64,000 nt of DNA from Collimonas silvisoli (GTDB lineage: Bacteria > Pseudomonadota > Gammaproteobacteria > Burkholderiales > Burkholderiaceae_D): positions 1-64,000 of the forward strand of contig NZ_JAGQEG010000001.1 in assembly GCF_018305005.1 (NCBI RefSeq), in the 5' to 3' direction. Position numbers and translations under genes: made by a program. The first letter of the stretch is position 1. The number at the start of each line of letters is the position of its first letter. Below are positions 9,391 through 18,849 of the stretch, piece after piece. The notes below the pieces were generated by a model that saw only the letters and a list, made by a program, of their open reading frames with translations, was not told the origin of the DNA and did no database searches.

Positions 9391-9512
9391 GTGACTCGGG
9401 ACTTGGTATTTTGTCAAATTGCGTTAAGAGCAATGCATTCAACTTGCGGGGGCTGATAACGAATTCAACATCAGTTACTAGCGTGGATATTTATTAAAAA
9501 TTACCGTAAAAT

Positions 9513-10013
9513 ATGAATAATTTTCTAAACAAAATCTCGCTCTCATTGATTTTTATTTTTTCAATGAGCCAAGGTCATGCAAATACTAAAATTTCAAATT
9601 GTGAGAGGGGCGAAGAAGTTTTCTATTCTTGTGGAACAGGCAAAAAGATTATTTCTTTTTGCGCTTCACCCAAAGAATCTAGCTCCGCTTATTTGGAATA
9701 TCGTTTTGGAGTGCCAAAAAAAATTGAATTAAGCTATAAGGCTACTGAGAAGGATTTATCTAAAAAATTTAATCGCGCAGAGATGTGGGGAGCGAGCAAC
9801 GCTTCAACCGTAATTTGGTTTGAAAACAATGGTGTTGACTATATTTTGAGCGATCCGGTTAAAGGCGACACGACAATGGAAATTATCAAGAACCAAAAAA
9901 TAATTTCAAAGCTAACTTGCAAAGAAGATTTTTATGGCGCTACTGCTGCAGCGTCTAATTTCATTGAAGAAAAAGAGCAAAAAGAATTTTTTAATTTGCA
10001 TGGGCATGAATGA
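9513..10013 (+). CDS. Small secreted protein of unknown function
   Basis: The 166-aa product has a Sec signal (MNNFLNKISLSLIFIFSMSQGHA) and four to five Cys residues (SNCERG, YSCGTG, SFCAS, LTCKED). It is very AT-rich compared with the T6SS core genes, suggesting separate acquisition. I do not recognise the family. Its place in the cargo region behind vgrG makes a second immunity protein or a leftover from another effector module possible; no direct evidence. Confidence 0.6.
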   Translation: MNNFLNKISLSLIFIFSMSQGHANTKISNCERGEEVFYSCGTGKKIISFCASPKESSSAYLEYRFGVPKKIELSYKATEKDLSKKFNRAEMWGASNASTVIWFENNGVDYILSDPVKGDTTMEIIKNQKIISKLTCKEDFYGATAAASNFIEEKEQKEFFNLHGHE

Positions 10014-10074
10014 TATTCAATCATAATTAATTATGAAGAAAAATATCCCATCAGTGGTAATTCCCGTCAGATAC

Positions 10075-10647
10075 ATGAAATACATTCTTGCTCTCGCACT
10101 GTTCGCCTCTGCCGCACTTCGTGCAGCCGAATTGCCAGCAAACATCACTAGGCTTATTCCGAAAGGATATGAGGTATTGAGCTACGCAGTGGGTCAGCTT
10201 AATGACAATAATCTTCAGGATTATCTGGTGGTCATTCATCATCCTGTCGATACGAGGCAGCAACCTTCACCGCGCCCCCTGTTTATCTTCATCCAGAATC
10301 CCGACGGAACGCTCAGCCTTGCGGCAAGGAATGACACGCTTGTAATGCGCGCCGACGACGGAGGGCAGTGCGACCCGTTCACAGATAGCGGGGACAATGG
10401 ACTGGCAATCAAGGATCGTTATTTCACTGTTCAGCATAGCGTTGCCTGCGGTCAGCACTGGACTGATTACATTACGTTTCATTACGACGCGAAGCGGCAC
10501 GACTGGTTGTTCCACAAGGAAATCGTACAAAGCTGGCATCTGAACTTCGATCCTAAAGGGGATGCCTTGGAGCTTGATCCCGTTCATGTCACGAAGGCCA
10601 ACAGCAAGCATCCGATTACATTTGAGGCATGGCGCCGTGATCAGTGA
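10075..10647 (+). CDS. Secreted protein of unknown function in the T6SS cargo region
   Basis: The product is about 190 aa from the ATG at 10075, which gives a clean signal peptide (MKYILALALFASAALRAAELP). An upstream in-frame ATG at 10033 adds 14 residues. The mature part carries VLSYAVGQLNDNNLQDYLVV, an aspartate-rich DDGGQCDPFTD and SVACGQHWTDYITFHYD. Proteins with this outline (periplasmic, describing a 'quantity with progress' beta fold) occur near T6SS vgrG modules, but I cannot name the family. Its GC content is nearer to the core genes than that of its neighbour at 9513. Confidence 0.6.
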   Translation: MKYILALALFASAALRAAELPANITRLIPKGYEVLSYAVGQLNDNNLQDYLVVIHHPVDTRQQPSPRPLFIFIQNPDGTLSLAARNDTLVMRADDGGQCDPFTDSGDNGLAIKDRYFTVQHSVACGQHWTDYITFHYDAKRHDWLFHKEIVQSWHLNFDPKGDALELDPVHVTKANSKHPITFEAWRRDQ

Positions 10648-11244
10648 TGCGGCAGCAGGAGAGACACCGCATCTCAGTGAATTTTCAGATGCGGTGAATC
10701 GGCATTCCGATGATCTCAAGTCAGCATCATTGCCCGCTGTTCCTACCGGCGTATGTATCAGACCCGAAGTAGTATCGACGCCGATTTACGCTTTTTTGCC
10801 GGCTTGACATTCTCTGACATTGTCGCGATCACACCTTCCAACTCCTCCCGGATAAACTCGGCTCAACGCCGGCACCCCGCGCGCATAGGGCGCTGCCAGC
10901 GTATCGGGGCATGTCCGCGGCCTCTCCGTGACCGCCGTTTACTGTGCCTAACACGACGGCGAAACGCCCAAGCCATGACAATCTCTGACAAATTGCAAGA
11001 TGCAAATCGGATAGAGTAACTCTTGTCCCGTGCCGATGTTTTTCAATCGTTTGCAGTCACACCCATTGGCCGTAATTGAGGTCGACCGGATCGGGATTGC
11101 GCCTTTTAAGCTGCGGGATCCAAATCAGCTTGCATGAAGCAGATCGAATGCCTGGTGAGATTCAGCTAATCCATTTCGCATGATTGCTGCCGGTCATGCC
11201 GCCGGCGCAGCGTGACATAGCTTTTTCATTTTCTCTGATTTTCC
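10648..11244. other. 600-bp intergenic region before tssL with two copies of the TGACA motif
   Basis: No convincing gene is present; short open frames here lack start signals and family features. Two copies of a 15-bp motif lie at 10805-10819 (TGACATTCTCTGACA) and 10976-10990 (TGACAATCTCTGACA), both on the plus strand and 171 bases apart. The tssL operon promoter should lie in this region; I could not assign -35/-10 boxes with confidence. Confidence 0.5.
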
Positions 11245-12699
11245 ATGCATCAAAAATTTCCTATCAACTATCAAGAGCAGACTGACTATATGACCGGCAG
11301 CATGAATTCTCCAGCTTATGCATCGCAAGCGATTGGCGCATCTGACGATGTTGCATTTGACGATTTTCAAATAAAAAACATCGTCAGTGCCGCCGCCGAA
11401 TCGACCGAAGAACAGGTCAATCGGCTGGCACGTATCAAAATTGCCCGCAATCCGCTGCTCGAAGCCGCCAAGCCGTTGCTGCTGACGCTGGCCCAGATGC
11501 CGAAGACATTGGATCAGGCAACCGAAGTGCCGGTCTTTCGCCAGCTGCTGGAGCGTGAAGTGATCGGCTTTCAGAGTTTGTGCGGCAAGGCCGATATCAA
11601 ACGTGCGCATGTAACCACGGCCAGCTACTGCTTGTGTACCGCACTCGACGAAGCTGCCAACAGCACGCATTGGGGCGGCAGTCAGCATGCCGGCGAGGTT
11701 GGGGCCTGGTCGTCGCAAATGCTAGCCAGCACATTCCACGGCGATGTCGACGGCGGCAAGAAATTTTTTCTGTTGATAGGGCGTCTGGCAACGCAGCCGG
11801 AAGAGCATATCGACTTGCTGGAGCTGATGTATCACATACTTTGCCTGGGGTTCGAGGGACAGTACAGCACCGATCCGAATGGCCGGCGGCAGCTGGAAAC
11901 TATCCGACACCGTTTGCTGACCATGCTGACGGCCAGCCGTGAGGCCGTACCGCGGGAGTTGTCCGCGCATTGGCAGGGGCAGGGAGTGGGCAAGTTCAAA
12001 CTCTTGCGCAGCATTCCGGTTTGGACCACGGCTTCGCTGCTGGCATTGCTCTTATTCGGCCTGTTTGCCTGGTACAAGTATCAACTGATGGTGCAGGGTA
12101 ATGCGGTCGAGGCGGATATCGTCGCGATCGGAAAAATGACTCCGCCCGCGGTTCCTCTGGCGGCGTCATTAAAGCTAGCCCAGTTATTGAAAGACGAAAT
12201 CGCGCGCGGCCAGGTCACGGTGGATGAGGATGCCAGCCACAGCGGAGTGACTTTCAAAGGCGACGATATGTTCATTCCCGGGCAAGCGACGGTGAACGCC
12301 AAGATCCTGCCGCTGCTGAACAAGGTGGCGGGTGAGATTGCCAAGGTAACGGGGACAGTACAGGTAATCGGGCATTCCGACAACCGCCCCATCAAGACGC
12401 GCCAGTTTCCCGATAACCAGACGCTCTCGCAAGAACGCGCCGCCAGGGTCGCAGATGTACTGCAAGCCGGCGGTGTAACGGCAAACCGCGTCGAAATCAT
12501 CGGCCGCGGCGATAGCCAGCCGCTGACCGGCAACGCCACGGCGGCTGACAGGGCCAAGAACCGCCGGGTTGAGATTATTGTCTCGCAAGGCCGCAATGGC
12601 GCCACGGCGGCCGTTTCACCAGCAGCCGCTCCGCCAGCTAGCACCTCATCCACCCATTCTTCTGCCGCCTCGGCAGTTGCAGCAATACCTGCGCGCTGA
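11245..12699 (+). CDS. tssL: T6SS inner-membrane protein TssL with C-terminal OmpA domain
   Basis: TssL (DotU/IcmH) forms the inner-membrane base of the secretion apparatus with TssM. Residues of about 55-235 are the cytoplasmic DotU domain (AKPLLLTLAQMP, ASYCLCTALDEAANSTHWGG, LLELMYHILCLGFEGQY). A single membrane span follows (about 257-278; TTASLLALLLFGLFAWYKY), then a periplasmic OmpA/MotB-type peptidoglycan-binding domain (VQVIGHSDNRPI, RVEIIGRGDSQPL, RAKNRRVEIIV). This is the extended 'evolved' form, 484 aa. The start is uncertain: ATG 11245 has no visible Shine-Dalgarno; 11290 is an alternative. Confidence 0.95.
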   Translation: MHQKFPINYQEQTDYMTGSMNSPAYASQAIGASDDVAFDDFQIKNIVSAAAESTEEQVNRLARIKIARNPLLEAAKPLLLTLAQMPKTLDQATEVPVFRQLLEREVIGFQSLCGKADIKRAHVTTASYCLCTALDEAANSTHWGGSQHAGEVGAWSSQMLASTFHGDVDGGKKFFLLIGRLATQPEEHIDLLELMYHILCLGFEGQYSTDPNGRRQLETIRHRLLTMLTASREAVPRELSAHWQGQGVGKFKLLRSIPVWTTASLLALLLFGLFAWYKYQLMVQGNAVEADIVAIGKMTPPAVPLAASLKLAQLLKDEIARGQVTVDEDASHSGVTFKGDDMFIPGQATVNAKILPLLNKVAGEIAKVTGTVQVIGHSDNRPIKTRQFPDNQTLSQERAARVADVLQAGGVTANRVEIIGRGDSQPLTGNATAADRAKNRRVEIIVSQGRNGATAAVSPAAAPPASTSSTHSSAASAVAAIPAR

Positions 12700-12714
12700 T
12701 CGAGGATTGTTCTC

Positions 12715-15700
12715 ATGCAAAAATTCTTTTCTTTCGTATTTTCCCGGCAGATGCTCGCTATCGTGACCGTCCTTGTGGTCGGCGCGGCACTGTGGTTTGT
12801 CGGCCCGTTGCTGGCTTTTGGCGGCTTGCGTCCGCTGGAGTCGGCCGGGATGCGGGTGACGGTCATCGTTCTGCTGCTGGTGCTCTTGCTGTTTGTGTTG
12901 CTGTCCTGGCGCATCAGCGCCGTCGGCGTTACCGCGCTCTGCCTGCTGATCTGGCATGCCGGTCCGCTCTTGACGATAGGCGCTGCGCAGCCGCTGGCGC
13001 CGGTCTGGGTGCGGGTGACTGCGATCAGCGTGATCCTGTTGGCGTATGCCTTGTACGGTTTGTACCTGCTGTGGCAAGCGCTGCGCGAGAACAAGGATTT
13101 TCTGGATCCTATCCTGCGTCCGGGCAAAGACAAGCTCGATCCTGTCGCTAAGGAAGAGCTGAAAGCAGTGCAGGGGATAGTCCAGCGTTCGCTGGCCCAA
13201 CTCAAAGCCATGCGTACCGGCGCTGCCGGTGTGCGCAAACTGTTTGAAGGCAAACGCTATCTGTATGAGCTGCCCTGGTACATGGTGGTCGGCATGCCAG
13301 GCGCTGGCAAGACCACGGCATTGGTGAATTCCGGCCTAAAGTTTCCGCTGGCCTCGCAAATGGGCGCGGCGTCCGACACGCTGGCCCTGGCCGGCAAGGG
13401 CGGAACCTTGCATTGCGATTGGTGGTTTACCAACGAGGCGGTACTGATCGATACCGCCGGGCGTTATGCCACCCATGAGATGGATGGCGTTAAGGACAAG
13501 GCTGAGTGGCACGGCTTTCTGGGATTGCTGCGCAAGCACAGGACCAGGGCGCCGATCAATGGCGCAATTGTGACCTTGAACGTCGCGGAATTACTGATGC
13601 AGACCGAGGCCGTGCGATTGGCCCATGCCGCCCAGCTGCGCGAGCGCCTGGTCGAACTGCGCAGCGAACTGGGGATTCGCTTCCCGGTATATGTCATGGT
13701 CACCAAGATGGACCTGCTGGAAGGGTTTACCGAATACTTCCAGTCCTTGACTACCGAAGGTCGTGCTCAAGTGTGGGGTTTTACTTTGCCCTATGGAGAG
13801 GACGGGCAAACTTCCAAGAACCGCAAAGATGAAGAAAATCCTGGTGCAACACTGGAATCCCGGTTACAGGCCGAATTGCAGGGGCTGACCCAGCGCCTGG
13901 AGGATGGATTGGCGGTGCGCCTGCAGGAAGAGTTCGATAACGGCCTGCGCCGTTCTTTGTATGCGCTGCCGCAGGAATTTGCGGGTCTGGCGGCGTCGCT
14001 GCTGCAGGTGGTTGACGCCGTATTTCAGGATTCGCGCTACGACAATACCGAGTTGGGCAATACGCTGCGCGGTGTGTATTTCACCAGCGCCGCGCAAGCC
14101 GATGTCAATCTGCCGGCGAATCCGCTGACGCTGTTGCAACGCCTGCGTCTGGCCGTCACCGGCAAAGCAGGAAAGACCGCGAAAACAATCTCGGCAGTTG
14201 CTGTCCCCGCCGGCATGGTTGAGTCTGATAAAGACAACGCGCCGGTGCCCAAGGCGGTCGCAGGCTCGCACCGCGCGGCGCTGCTGGAAACCATGCCTAG
14301 CGGTAATCGCAGCTACTTCCTGTCCGACCTGTTTACCAAGGTGATTATTCCCGAAGCGCATTTGGTACGTCCCAATCTGCGCTGGGAATTCCGCTTTCAG
14401 CTGTTGCGCCTGGTCGGTCATGTGCTGGTGATGGTGATCTTCCTGTGGCTGGCCAGTGCGTTAATCGTATCGTTCAGCAATAATCACGATTACCTGCGCA
14501 CCGTCGCCGGCAAGACCGCCAAACTCAAGCAACGCGTCAGCAATCTGTTTGCCGCATCAGGATCGGAGAAAATGCTGGCGGTGCCAGACGTGCTGACGGC
14601 GGCGCAAGAGCTGCCGCTGTTTCGCGGACTGGACCTGGCTGATCCGTCAGGCGCCTTCGGTTACGGCTTGTATAGCGCAGCGCCGATAGCCGATGCGGCG
14701 CACAGCACTTATGCATCTCTGCAAGATAGTCTGCTGCTGCCGCAGATCATTCAACGCATGGAAGAAGTGTTGGCGGCTGCGGTGCGCAATCAGGATACAA
14801 AGACGGCTTACGAGACCTTGCGGGTCTATCTGCAGCTGCATGACAAAGCGCATTACAATGCAGACGATCTGAAGGCATGGGTGCAGAAGGATTGGGCCTC
14901 ATCCGACAGCGCAACCATCTTTGGCGGCCGGGCATCCATGATCAATCATGTTAACCAGCTGTTTTCCGGTAAACGGGTGGTGCAGTCTCCTTTCCTTCAA
15001 AACGAAGCCCTGATTCAGGCTGCGCGCAATTTCCTCGATGCGAACCCGTCGACGCAGCGCTTGTACGAACGCTCCAAGGCGGCCATGCAGATCGAAGCGC
15101 CTCAGGAATTCACGCTTACCCGCGCCGTCGGGCCGCAGGCAGGGACTGTTTTTGCCCGCGCCTCGGGCCAACCGCTAGATAGAGGTATTCCCGGTTTGTT
15201 CACCTACGATGGTTATCACGACCTGTTCAGTAAACGCCTGCCGGAATTTGTGCTTAAGGCACAGATCGAGGATGCCTGGGTGATGGGACAAGGGCAGGGA
15301 CAGGGGCAATACAGTCTTTTGGCCTCTGCTCAAAAAAAAACAGCATACGTCGCCAGTTCAGCGCTTGAGGACGATGTGCTGACACAAGATATCCGGCGTC
15401 AGTACCTGGAAGAATATACGCAGCAGTGGACAGCTTTTCTGGAGGATATCCGGACTGTCACAGGCACCAGCCTGACTTTCGATCTGACAGTGCTGCGCGC
15501 CTTTGCCGCGCCCGATTCGCCGTTGTCGCGCCTGGCGCGAGCGGCAGCGCGCGAAACCACCTTGTCCCGGCCCTTGGTAGCGAACAGCGAAGACGATAAG
15601 AGCATTCTCGACAAAGCGGCAGAAAAGCTCAACAAGAAGAGCCGCGACGTACTCGGCGTCAGCCAGCAGGAAAGACAGGAAAAAGAACTTGTCGACAATC

Positions 15701-16842
15701 GCTTTGCGGCGTTGCGCGAGGTGGTGACCGGCCAGGCCGACGCCGGACTGGCGCAAGCTGCGACAGGCGCCAAGCCCGGCCTGGACAATGTCAGCGGGCT
15801 GCTCAATGAGTATTACACCCTGCTGGTAGTGGCGGACACGGCACTGAACATGAACAGTTTGCCGCCGGGCAGCATCGAAGCCGGCATGAAGCTGAAACTG
15901 GAGGGCGACAGGCTGCCAGCCCCTTTCAAGGCAATCCTGACCGCTCTGGCCGACAGCGGCACCCAAAAAATATCCGAAGGCGCCGCCACCATCTTGCGGG
16001 TCCAGGCGCAACAGCAGTTGGACCGGATCAACAGCATGCTGGCATATCAGGTCAGCGATGTCTGCAAGCGCGGCATAGAGGGGCGTTATCCGTTTGCCGC
16101 CAGCGGGCAGGATGTCTCGATCGATGACTTTACGCGCGTGTTTGCTGCCGGCGGCGCTGCCGACGATTTTTTCCAGAAGCAATTGGCGCCGTTCGTCGAC
16201 ACCAGTGCCCGGCCTTGGAAATACAAAAACCCGAGTGCGGCAGCCATGGCGCCGGCCGATGCGCTCGCGACAGGCGTGGGAATATCGGCAGGAGCGCCAG
16301 GGACAAGCTTGGCTGTAACCGCCAACGGCCCTACCTTACTGGGCGAACTGCTCAAGCTGCTGGCCCAGCAAGGACCGAATCCGGACGCGTTCGCTCGCAT
16401 GCAGTCGATCAGGGAAGCCTTTTTCAGAGACCCCGGCAGCAAAAAGATGGCCTGGAAGGTCGACATGAAAGTTGCCGAAGTCGATCCCAGCGTCACGGAA
16501 CTGATCATGGATATCGACGGCCAGGTGCAGCGCTATGCGCATGGCCCGGTCCAGGCGCTGGCCGTCAATTGGCCCGGGCCTCGTGGCGGCACCACTGCGG
16601 AACTGACGGCAACCCCGCGCATCAGGCCGGATACTTCATCGATCGTCGCCAGCGGGCCATGGGCGCTATTCCGCTTATTGGAACGCGGCAAGCTGATTGG
16701 CTCTGCCTCCAACGGCCGGCAGGCGGCAGAGTTCAACTTTGACGGCCGTAAAGTTGTGCTCGACCTCAACACCGGGAGCCAGCCCAATCCATTGACCTCG
16801 GATCTGTTCAAGGGATTCTCTTGCCCGGGAAGCCGGTCATGA
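12715..16842 (+). CDS. tssM: T6SS membrane-complex ATP/GTP-binding protein TssM
   Basis: TssM (IcmF) spans the inner membrane and reaches TssJ through its periplasmic domain. The 1375-aa length is usual. Seen: three N-terminal membrane segments (within residues 10-120), a Walker A motif GMPGAGKTT (193-201), a cytoplasmic domain ending near a further membrane span at about 560-585 (VGHVLVMVIFLWLASALIV), then the long periplasmic region with a C-terminal beta domain (GPWALFRLLERG). It begins 15 bases after tssL, and its stop overlaps tagF (ATGA, 16839-16842). Confidence 0.96.
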   Translation: MQKFFSFVFSRQMLAIVTVLVVGAALWFVGPLLAFGGLRPLESAGMRVTVIVLLLVLLLFVLLSWRISAVGVTALCLLIWHAGPLLTIGAAQPLAPVWVRVTAISVILLAYALYGLYLLWQALRENKDFLDPILRPGKDKLDPVAKEELKAVQGIVQRSLAQLKAMRTGAAGVRKLFEGKRYLYELPWYMVVGMPGAGKTTALVNSGLKFPLASQMGAASDTLALAGKGGTLHCDWWFTNEAVLIDTAGRYATHEMDGVKDKAEWHGFLGLLRKHRTRAPINGAIVTLNVAELLMQTEAVRLAHAAQLRERLVELRSELGIRFPVYVMVTKMDLLEGFTEYFQSLTTEGRAQVWGFTLPYGEDGQTSKNRKDEENPGATLESRLQAELQGLTQRLEDGLAVRLQEEFDNGLRRSLYALPQEFAGLAASLLQVVDAVFQDSRYDNTELGNTLRGVYFTSAAQADVNLPANPLTLLQRLRLAVTGKAGKTAKTISAVAVPAGMVESDKDNAPVPKAVAGSHRAALLETMPSGNRSYFLSDLFTKVIIPEAHLVRPNLRWEFRFQLLRLVGHVLVMVIFLWLASALIVSFSNNHDYLRTVAGKTAKLKQRVSNLFAASGSEKMLAVPDVLTAAQELPLFRGLDLADPSGAFGYGLYSAAPIADAAHSTYASLQDSLLLPQIIQRMEEVLAAAVRNQDTKTAYETLRVYLQLHDKAHYNADDLKAWVQKDWASSDSATIFGGRASMINHVNQLFSGKRVVQSPFLQNEALIQAARNFLDANPSTQRLYERSKAAMQIEAPQEFTLTRAVGPQAGTVFARASGQPLDRGIPGLFTYDGYHDLFSKRLPEFVLKAQIEDAWVMGQGQGQGQYSLLASAQKKTAYVASSALEDDVLTQDIRRQYLEEYTQQWTAFLEDIRTVTGTSLTFDLTVLRAFAAPDSPLSRLARAAARETTLSRPLVANSEDDKSILDKAAEKLNKKSRDVLGVSQQERQEKELVDNRFAALREVVTGQADAGLAQAATGAKPGLDNVSGLLNEYYTLLVVADTALNMNSLPPGSIEAGMKLKLEGDRLPAPFKAILTALADSGTQKISEGAATILRVQAQQQLDRINSMLAYQVSDVCKRGIEGRYPFAASGQDVSIDDFTRVFAAGGAADDFFQKQLAPFVDTSARPWKYKNPSAAAMAPADALATGVGISAGAPGTSLAVTANGPTLLGELLKLLAQQGPNPDAFARMQSIREAFFRDPGSKKMAWKVDMKVAEVDPSVTELIMDIDGQVQRYAHGPVQALAVNWPGPRGGTTAELTATPRIRPDTSSIVASGPWALFRLLERGKLIGSASNGRQAAEFNFDGRKVVLDLNTGSQPNPLTSDLFKGFSCPGSRS

Positions 16843-17720
16843 GTTTATGGCTGCCCAAATTCCTGCAGGATTCGCTGATCAGCCCGCCGGCACTGTGGGG
16901 CAAGCTGCCAAGCCGTGGAGATTTCATCCGGCATAACATTAAACACAATCAGGGCGAGGCGCTGCAAGCGTGGATCGCGGAGCAATTACTGCCGTCGACT
17001 GTTCCTGCTGCATCGTCCGAACCATCCAAACTGCCCAAGGCCGCCGTCTCGCGCAGGCTGAAGGCGGATGCATCGCTATGGCACGATCTGAATCAACCGG
17101 CCAGCTTTTCAGAAGAGATTGTCCAGCCGACTGTAGGACATGCCGGTTTGCCCTGGTGTTTTGTACTGCCTCCAGGCAGTTTGCTGTTTGCGGCAAAAGA
17201 ACATGTCATTGGTGTATGGATGGCGTCATCCGATAAGGTCGGCCGCCAGTATCCGTTGCTGATGATACAAACTGCCGCGCCGCGCTGGATCAGGCAGCAT
17301 TTTGCCAGCCACACCCAACAGCCGTGCGACTGGCTGTTTGCGGTTGCACGGGCGATGGCCAGAACGGTGTATGCCGATGAGACGCAAGTCGATAAGCCTA
17401 CAGGCGGGGCGCAAGCGCCTGATCACCTGACGGCGTTGACCACGCAGCTCGACGCTCTGTGGCAGACCATGCGTCCCGGCTGGCGCCAGATGCTGGGCGG
17501 CTCCGCCGCGGCTTTCGATCTTGCCGGAGCCCAGGCGCTGATCGGCGCACCGCACCCCGAAGACCCGGTACGCCATCTGGACGGCGTGCGCTATCTGCCC
17601 TGGGCGAACTGGCCACAGCAATTGACGTCATCCGGCGCCGCCCCGTCACTCCGGCCGGCGTTCTGGCAGCAGGATATGAAGGGGCGGTTCGTGGCAGCAG
17701 CGGTCAATCTCAACCCGTGA
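16839..17720 (+). CDS. tagF: T6SS-associated protein TagF
   Basis: TagF (DUF2094, BMA_A0400 family) acts as a post-translational negative regulator of T6SS assembly in systems where it has been studied. The N-terminus LWGKLPSRGDFIRHN is the family signature; further marks are GLPWCFVLPPGSLLF and IGVWMASSDKVGRQYPL. The ATG at 16839 overlaps the tssM stop; a longer frame opens at 16821. Length is 293 aa. No PppA phosphatase domain is fused. Confidence 0.9.
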   Translation: MSLWLPKFLQDSLISPPALWGKLPSRGDFIRHNIKHNQGEALQAWIAEQLLPSTVPAASSEPSKLPKAAVSRRLKADASLWHDLNQPASFSEEIVQPTVGHAGLPWCFVLPPGSLLFAAKEHVIGVWMASSDKVGRQYPLLMIQTAAPRWIRQHFASHTQQPCDWLFAVARAMARTVYADETQVDKPTGGAQAPDHLTALTTQLDALWQTMRPGWRQMLGGSAAAFDLAGAQALIGAPHPEDPVRHLDGVRYLPWANWPQQLTSSGAAPSLRPAFWQQDMKGRFVAAAVNLNP

Positions 17721-17736
17721 TTTTCCCGGAGAAATT

Positions 17737-18849
17737 TTGTATGACGATACTACTTGGCGCGGGCGGCTCGACATGAAACCCGGCATGAAAGCCGATCTGC
17801 GCTTGCGCGTCATTCAGCAATATGGCGTCAATGCGGGGCAGGACGCCATCGTGACGTTTTCCGAAGACGATCAGCTTGGCGCCGCCAGCCTGGGGCATCT
17901 GCTGCCGCAGGCGGAATTCGCCTGGCTGGCAGACGCCCATTGCACTGTGCATTGGCAGGCGCTATGGACCACATCTGCATGGTGGCTGCGGCACGGGAGC
18001 CAAATCTGGGCTTGCACTGTTAACGATGCACCGCTGGCATATGGCGAGTCGGTCATGCTGCATACCGGCGATCGGATTGAACTCGGCATGCTGTGTCTTG
18101 AAGTGCTTGATTCGCCAGTATCGTCGTCAACTGCAGCTAGCGTTGCAGCGCCCGTTCCAGAGCAAACCGGGCAAAACGTAGCCGATACGGCGGCAGACGG
18201 GATTGCCTATCGAGACGCGAATCCGAGATCTTCCCTGTCCGACCTGGCGGACGGCGAGCGCTGGGAACATCCGGCGGGCAGCCTGGCGCCGTGGGCCGAT
18301 CCTTTTGACATCGTCCGTTCAACCGAACTGCCGGCAAGTCGCTTTTTGCCAGAAGCCGGCACCGCCGCTGATGTCTCGGATCACGCTGCCGACGATAAGC
18401 GGCGCGTGTTGCAACGCGAGCACGATGTACTTGCCGGCCTGGCTAACGAGTATGTACAGGCGATTGTCGACCCGGCCTCGTTGCATGCGCAGCAAATGAG
18501 CGCCGGCAGCGTTGCAGTCGCCGCATCCAGGTTAAAAACTCCGGAGCAGCTTGCCGCCCAACTGGACCAGCATGCCTCGCTCGAAGACCTGCTGTCGGGT
18601 CCCATGACGATGGACCAGGTATTGGCGCAACTGGGAACGGAAGATGCCGCCACCTGCAGGATCGATAGCGGCCACGACGATATCTTGCGGCTGTTTGCCA
18701 ACGGCATTCTCGCGAACGATATCCGAGCGCGGCCGCCGGCACTGACGCGGCGCGAACATCATGCGATCAGCCCGGACAGTCACTATACACCAGGGCAGGC
18801 CGCAGGAAAAAACATATCTTCAACGCCACAACAGACGGAAACGGAATGA
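17737..18849 (+). CDS. tagK: TagK-type T6SS accessory protein with FHA-like N-terminus
   Basis: The 370-aa product has an FHA-like beta domain at about 15-110 (HCTVHWQ, WTVNDAPLAYGESVMLHTGDRIELGMLCLEV shape) and a C-terminal part with LEDLLSGPMTMDQVLAQLG and DDILRLFANGI, matching TagK proteins of Burkholderiales T6SS clusters. The FHA part may bind phosphothreonine. The annotated start is TTG 17737, 4 bases after CGGAGA; an ATG at 17773 is the alternative and is preceded by an 11-codon open frame (17741-17776) whose stop overlaps it as ATGA. The stop overlaps the next gene as ATGA. Confidence 0.72.
   Translation: MYDDTTWRGRLDMKPGMKADLRLRVIQQYGVNAGQDAIVTFSEDDQLGAASLGHLLPQAEFAWLADAHCTVHWQALWTTSAWWLRHGSQIWACTVNDAPLAYGESVMLHTGDRIELGMLCLEVLDSPVSSSTAASVAAPVPEQTGQNVADTAADGIAYRDANPRSSLSDLADGERWEHPAGSLAPWADPFDIVRSTELPASRFLPEAGTAADVSDHAADDKRRVLQREHDVLAGLANEYVQAIVDPASLHAQQMSAGSVAVAASRLKTPEQLAAQLDQHASLEDLLSGPMTMDQVLAQLGTEDAATCRIDSGHDDILRLFANGILANDIRARPPALTRREHHAISPDSHYTPGQAAGKNISSTPQQTETE

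Noticed and set aside
12081-13253. 390-aa minus-strand frame across tssL and tssM
   Set aside because: Low-complexity composition produced by the opposite strand of two well-supported genes.
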